The notes below the pieces were generated by a model. That model did not search any database. It was not told the DNA's origin and saw only the letters and a list, made by a program, of their open reading frames with translations. The translations under genes were made by a program, and so were the position numbers. Shown piece after piece: positions 22,644 through 23,651 of a DNA stretch of 23,651 nucleotides (position 1 is the stretch's first letter; each line of letters begins with the position of its first letter). This DNA comes from an uncultured Cellvibrio sp. (GTDB lineage Bacteria > Pseudomonadota > Gammaproteobacteria > Pseudomonadales > Cellvibrionaceae), in contig CAMLRJ010000007.1 of the NCBI GenBank assembly GCA_946482345.1, positions 1 through 23,651 of the forward strand. Direction: 5' to 3'.

Positions 22644-23651
22644 CTATTTGACTTCGGATTTCACTACTCGCATTTTTCCCGATTTTTCCCTTTTAATTTC
22701 GTTGCAGAGCGTGAAGGTAAATGAAAAGCTTGAAGAAATATTCGCATGTATTTTTTCTTGAAGTAATACTTCTATGTCTGAACTCCATTTCTGTGTGGGA
22801 ATGATGTTGACAGAGAGGTGATCAGTCGCTGTTTGTATGATTTGAAATTGACTAAATGCTTGGTGTTTTTGCTGCAGCTCTTCGAAAACATAAATCAAAG
22901 CTTCAGGGTGAACAGATTTTCCTTCTTGGGTTTTAATTATGTCGTACGCCCTGCCATGAATTCCCTGAAGAATAGGCAGTGTCCTGCCACAGCTACAAGT
23001 ACTGTCACTTAAGGTGGCAAAATCACCCAGTCTATATCGGATAAGAGGAGTGGCCAAATTAAAGAAGTCGGTTACAACAACCTCGCCTGTTTTAGCTGGA
23101 TTGCCTGCGGAGTCAATAACTTCTACGAATAAGTTATCTGACATCACATGCATTTGTCCGTGTTCACATTCATGTGCAATCGATCCTACTTCGCCACAAC
23201 CATATTCATTAAATACCTTAACTCCACTGACACTCTCGATAAAATTTTTATCTGCTTCGGTTAAAATTTCTGAGGTGGTTATGATGGATTTTATTGACGG
23301 GATCAAAGGTAATTTATGCTCTTGTATGTGATGACAGAATTGTTTGATGACACTGACGTAACCATAGAGATATTTGGGTTTGAATCTGCATAAGTTTTGA
23401 TAATAGGCGTCAAGAGATTGTTTGGTAAGATTAAATGCAGATAGTCGCTTTCGGTTGGATATAAAATCAATAAGTTGTGCTTTTCTTGCATCTTTATTGT
23501 TGTGTGGGACTCCCCAAAATCGAGCTTGTTTATCACCTATGCCTACGTTGGCCCAAGCGTATGAACGCCAGGTTGCAGCACGTTCTCTGGCGAGTGCATC
23601 TGGATTTTTTAATAATTTCACCGGTTCTCCGGTAGAACCGCCGGTTGTTTT
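22644..23651 (-). CDS. PaaK/CapK-like adenylate-forming enzyme, 5' end outside window
   Basis: The frame is open to the right edge. Its first visible residues are KTTGGSTGEPVKLLKNP, the AMP-forming P-loop motif, so an apparent GTG at 23621 is internal and the true start lies beyond the window. About 335 residues are seen. FNEYGCGEVGSIAHECEHG is the adenine/acyl-adenylate motif with nearby cysteines, IRYRLGDFATL is the ATP-ribose motif, CSCGRTLPILQGIHGR holds a probable zinc-binding Cys pair and hinge, and the C-terminal domain ends in KREKSGKMRVVKSEV with the catalytic-type lysine. Phenylacetate-CoA ligase relatives (CapK) are common in capsule and EPS loci, where their substrates are mostly unknown. 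It could activate an acid for the acyltransferase or for amide decoration. It is probably the end of another minus-strand operon. Confidence 0.88.
   Translation of the reverse strand, partial: KTTGGSTGEPVKLLKNPDALARERAATWRSYAWANVGIGDKQARFWGVPHNNKDARKAQLIDFISNRKRLSAFNLTKQSLDAYYQNLCRFKPKYLYGYVSVIKQFCHHIQEHKLPLIPSIKSIITTSEILTEADKNFIESVSGVKVFNEYGCGEVGSIAHECEHGQMHVMSDNLFVEVIDSAGNPAKTGEVVVTDFFNLATPLIRYRLGDFATLSDSTCSCGRTLPILQGIHGRAYDIIKTQEGKSVHPEALIYVFEELQQKHQAFSQFQIIQTATDHLSVNIIPTQKWSSDIEVLLQEKIHANISSSFSFTFTLCNEIKREKSGKMRVVKSEVK

Overview
The window carries an exopolysaccharide (EPS) assembly and modification locus from a Gram-negative bacterium, most likely a gammaproteobacterium. The basis is gene content: an RlmA-type 23S rRNA methyltransferase, lipoproteins with Lol-style signals, outer-membrane beta-barrel export machinery, and moderately AT-rich DNA. 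A Cellvibrio/Saccharophagus-like lineage is my impression only; I could run no search.

Layout. (1) 1-1109: the tail of an acyltransferase-3 membrane protein, then rlmA. (2) 1097-1209: two 39-nt palindromic units in inverted orientation (REPIN-like), lying between convergent genes and supplying the rlmA stop codon. (3) 3434 down to 1218, minus strand: a TviB/WbpO-type nucleotide-sugar dehydrogenase and a DUF3473-type polysaccharide deacetylase. (4) 3623-11939, plus strand: a six-gene assembly operon encoding an initiating sugar transferase, a short Wza-like lipoprotein, a Wzz-like chain-length protein, a BY-kinase-like protein, an EpsL-like outer-membrane barrel that is frameshifted here, and a large TPR lipoprotein of the PrsT type. 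(5) 16464 down to 11949, minus strand: a tightly packed operon for an ATP-grasp ligase, two NodB-type deacetylases and a FemAB-like aminoacyl transferase. (6) 16630-22636, plus strand: a GT4 glycosyltransferase, a low-molecular-weight tyrosine phosphatase, a Wzy/WaaL-like polymerase or ligase, a secreted protein of unknown function, a GT2 glycosyltransferase and an acyltransferase-3 protein. (7) 23651 down to 22644, minus strand: a PaaK/CapK-like adenylate-forming enzyme cut by the window edge.

Working model. The sugar transferase starts a repeat unit on a polyprenyl carrier and the GT4 and GT2 enzymes extend it, using a HexNAc-uronic acid supplied by the dehydrogenase. The Wzy-like protein polymerises it, the Wzz-like protein sets length, and the short OPX lipoprotein with the beta-barrel exports it. 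Three deacetylases, FemAB, ATP-grasp, an acyltransferase and a CapK-like ligase would decorate it. Many of these families are the ones that accompany exosortase A (XrtA/PEP-CTERM) EPS loci, but no exosortase and no PEP-CTERM substrate is seen here. No Wzx flippase is visible either, so part of the system must lie elsewhere.

Most notable: the kinase-like protein has lost the Walker A lysine, the barrel gene has a single-base frameshift, FemAB carries an N-terminal coiled coil resembling the SerRS tRNA-binding arm, and the enzyme set suggests an EPS carrying amino-acid or amide substituents.
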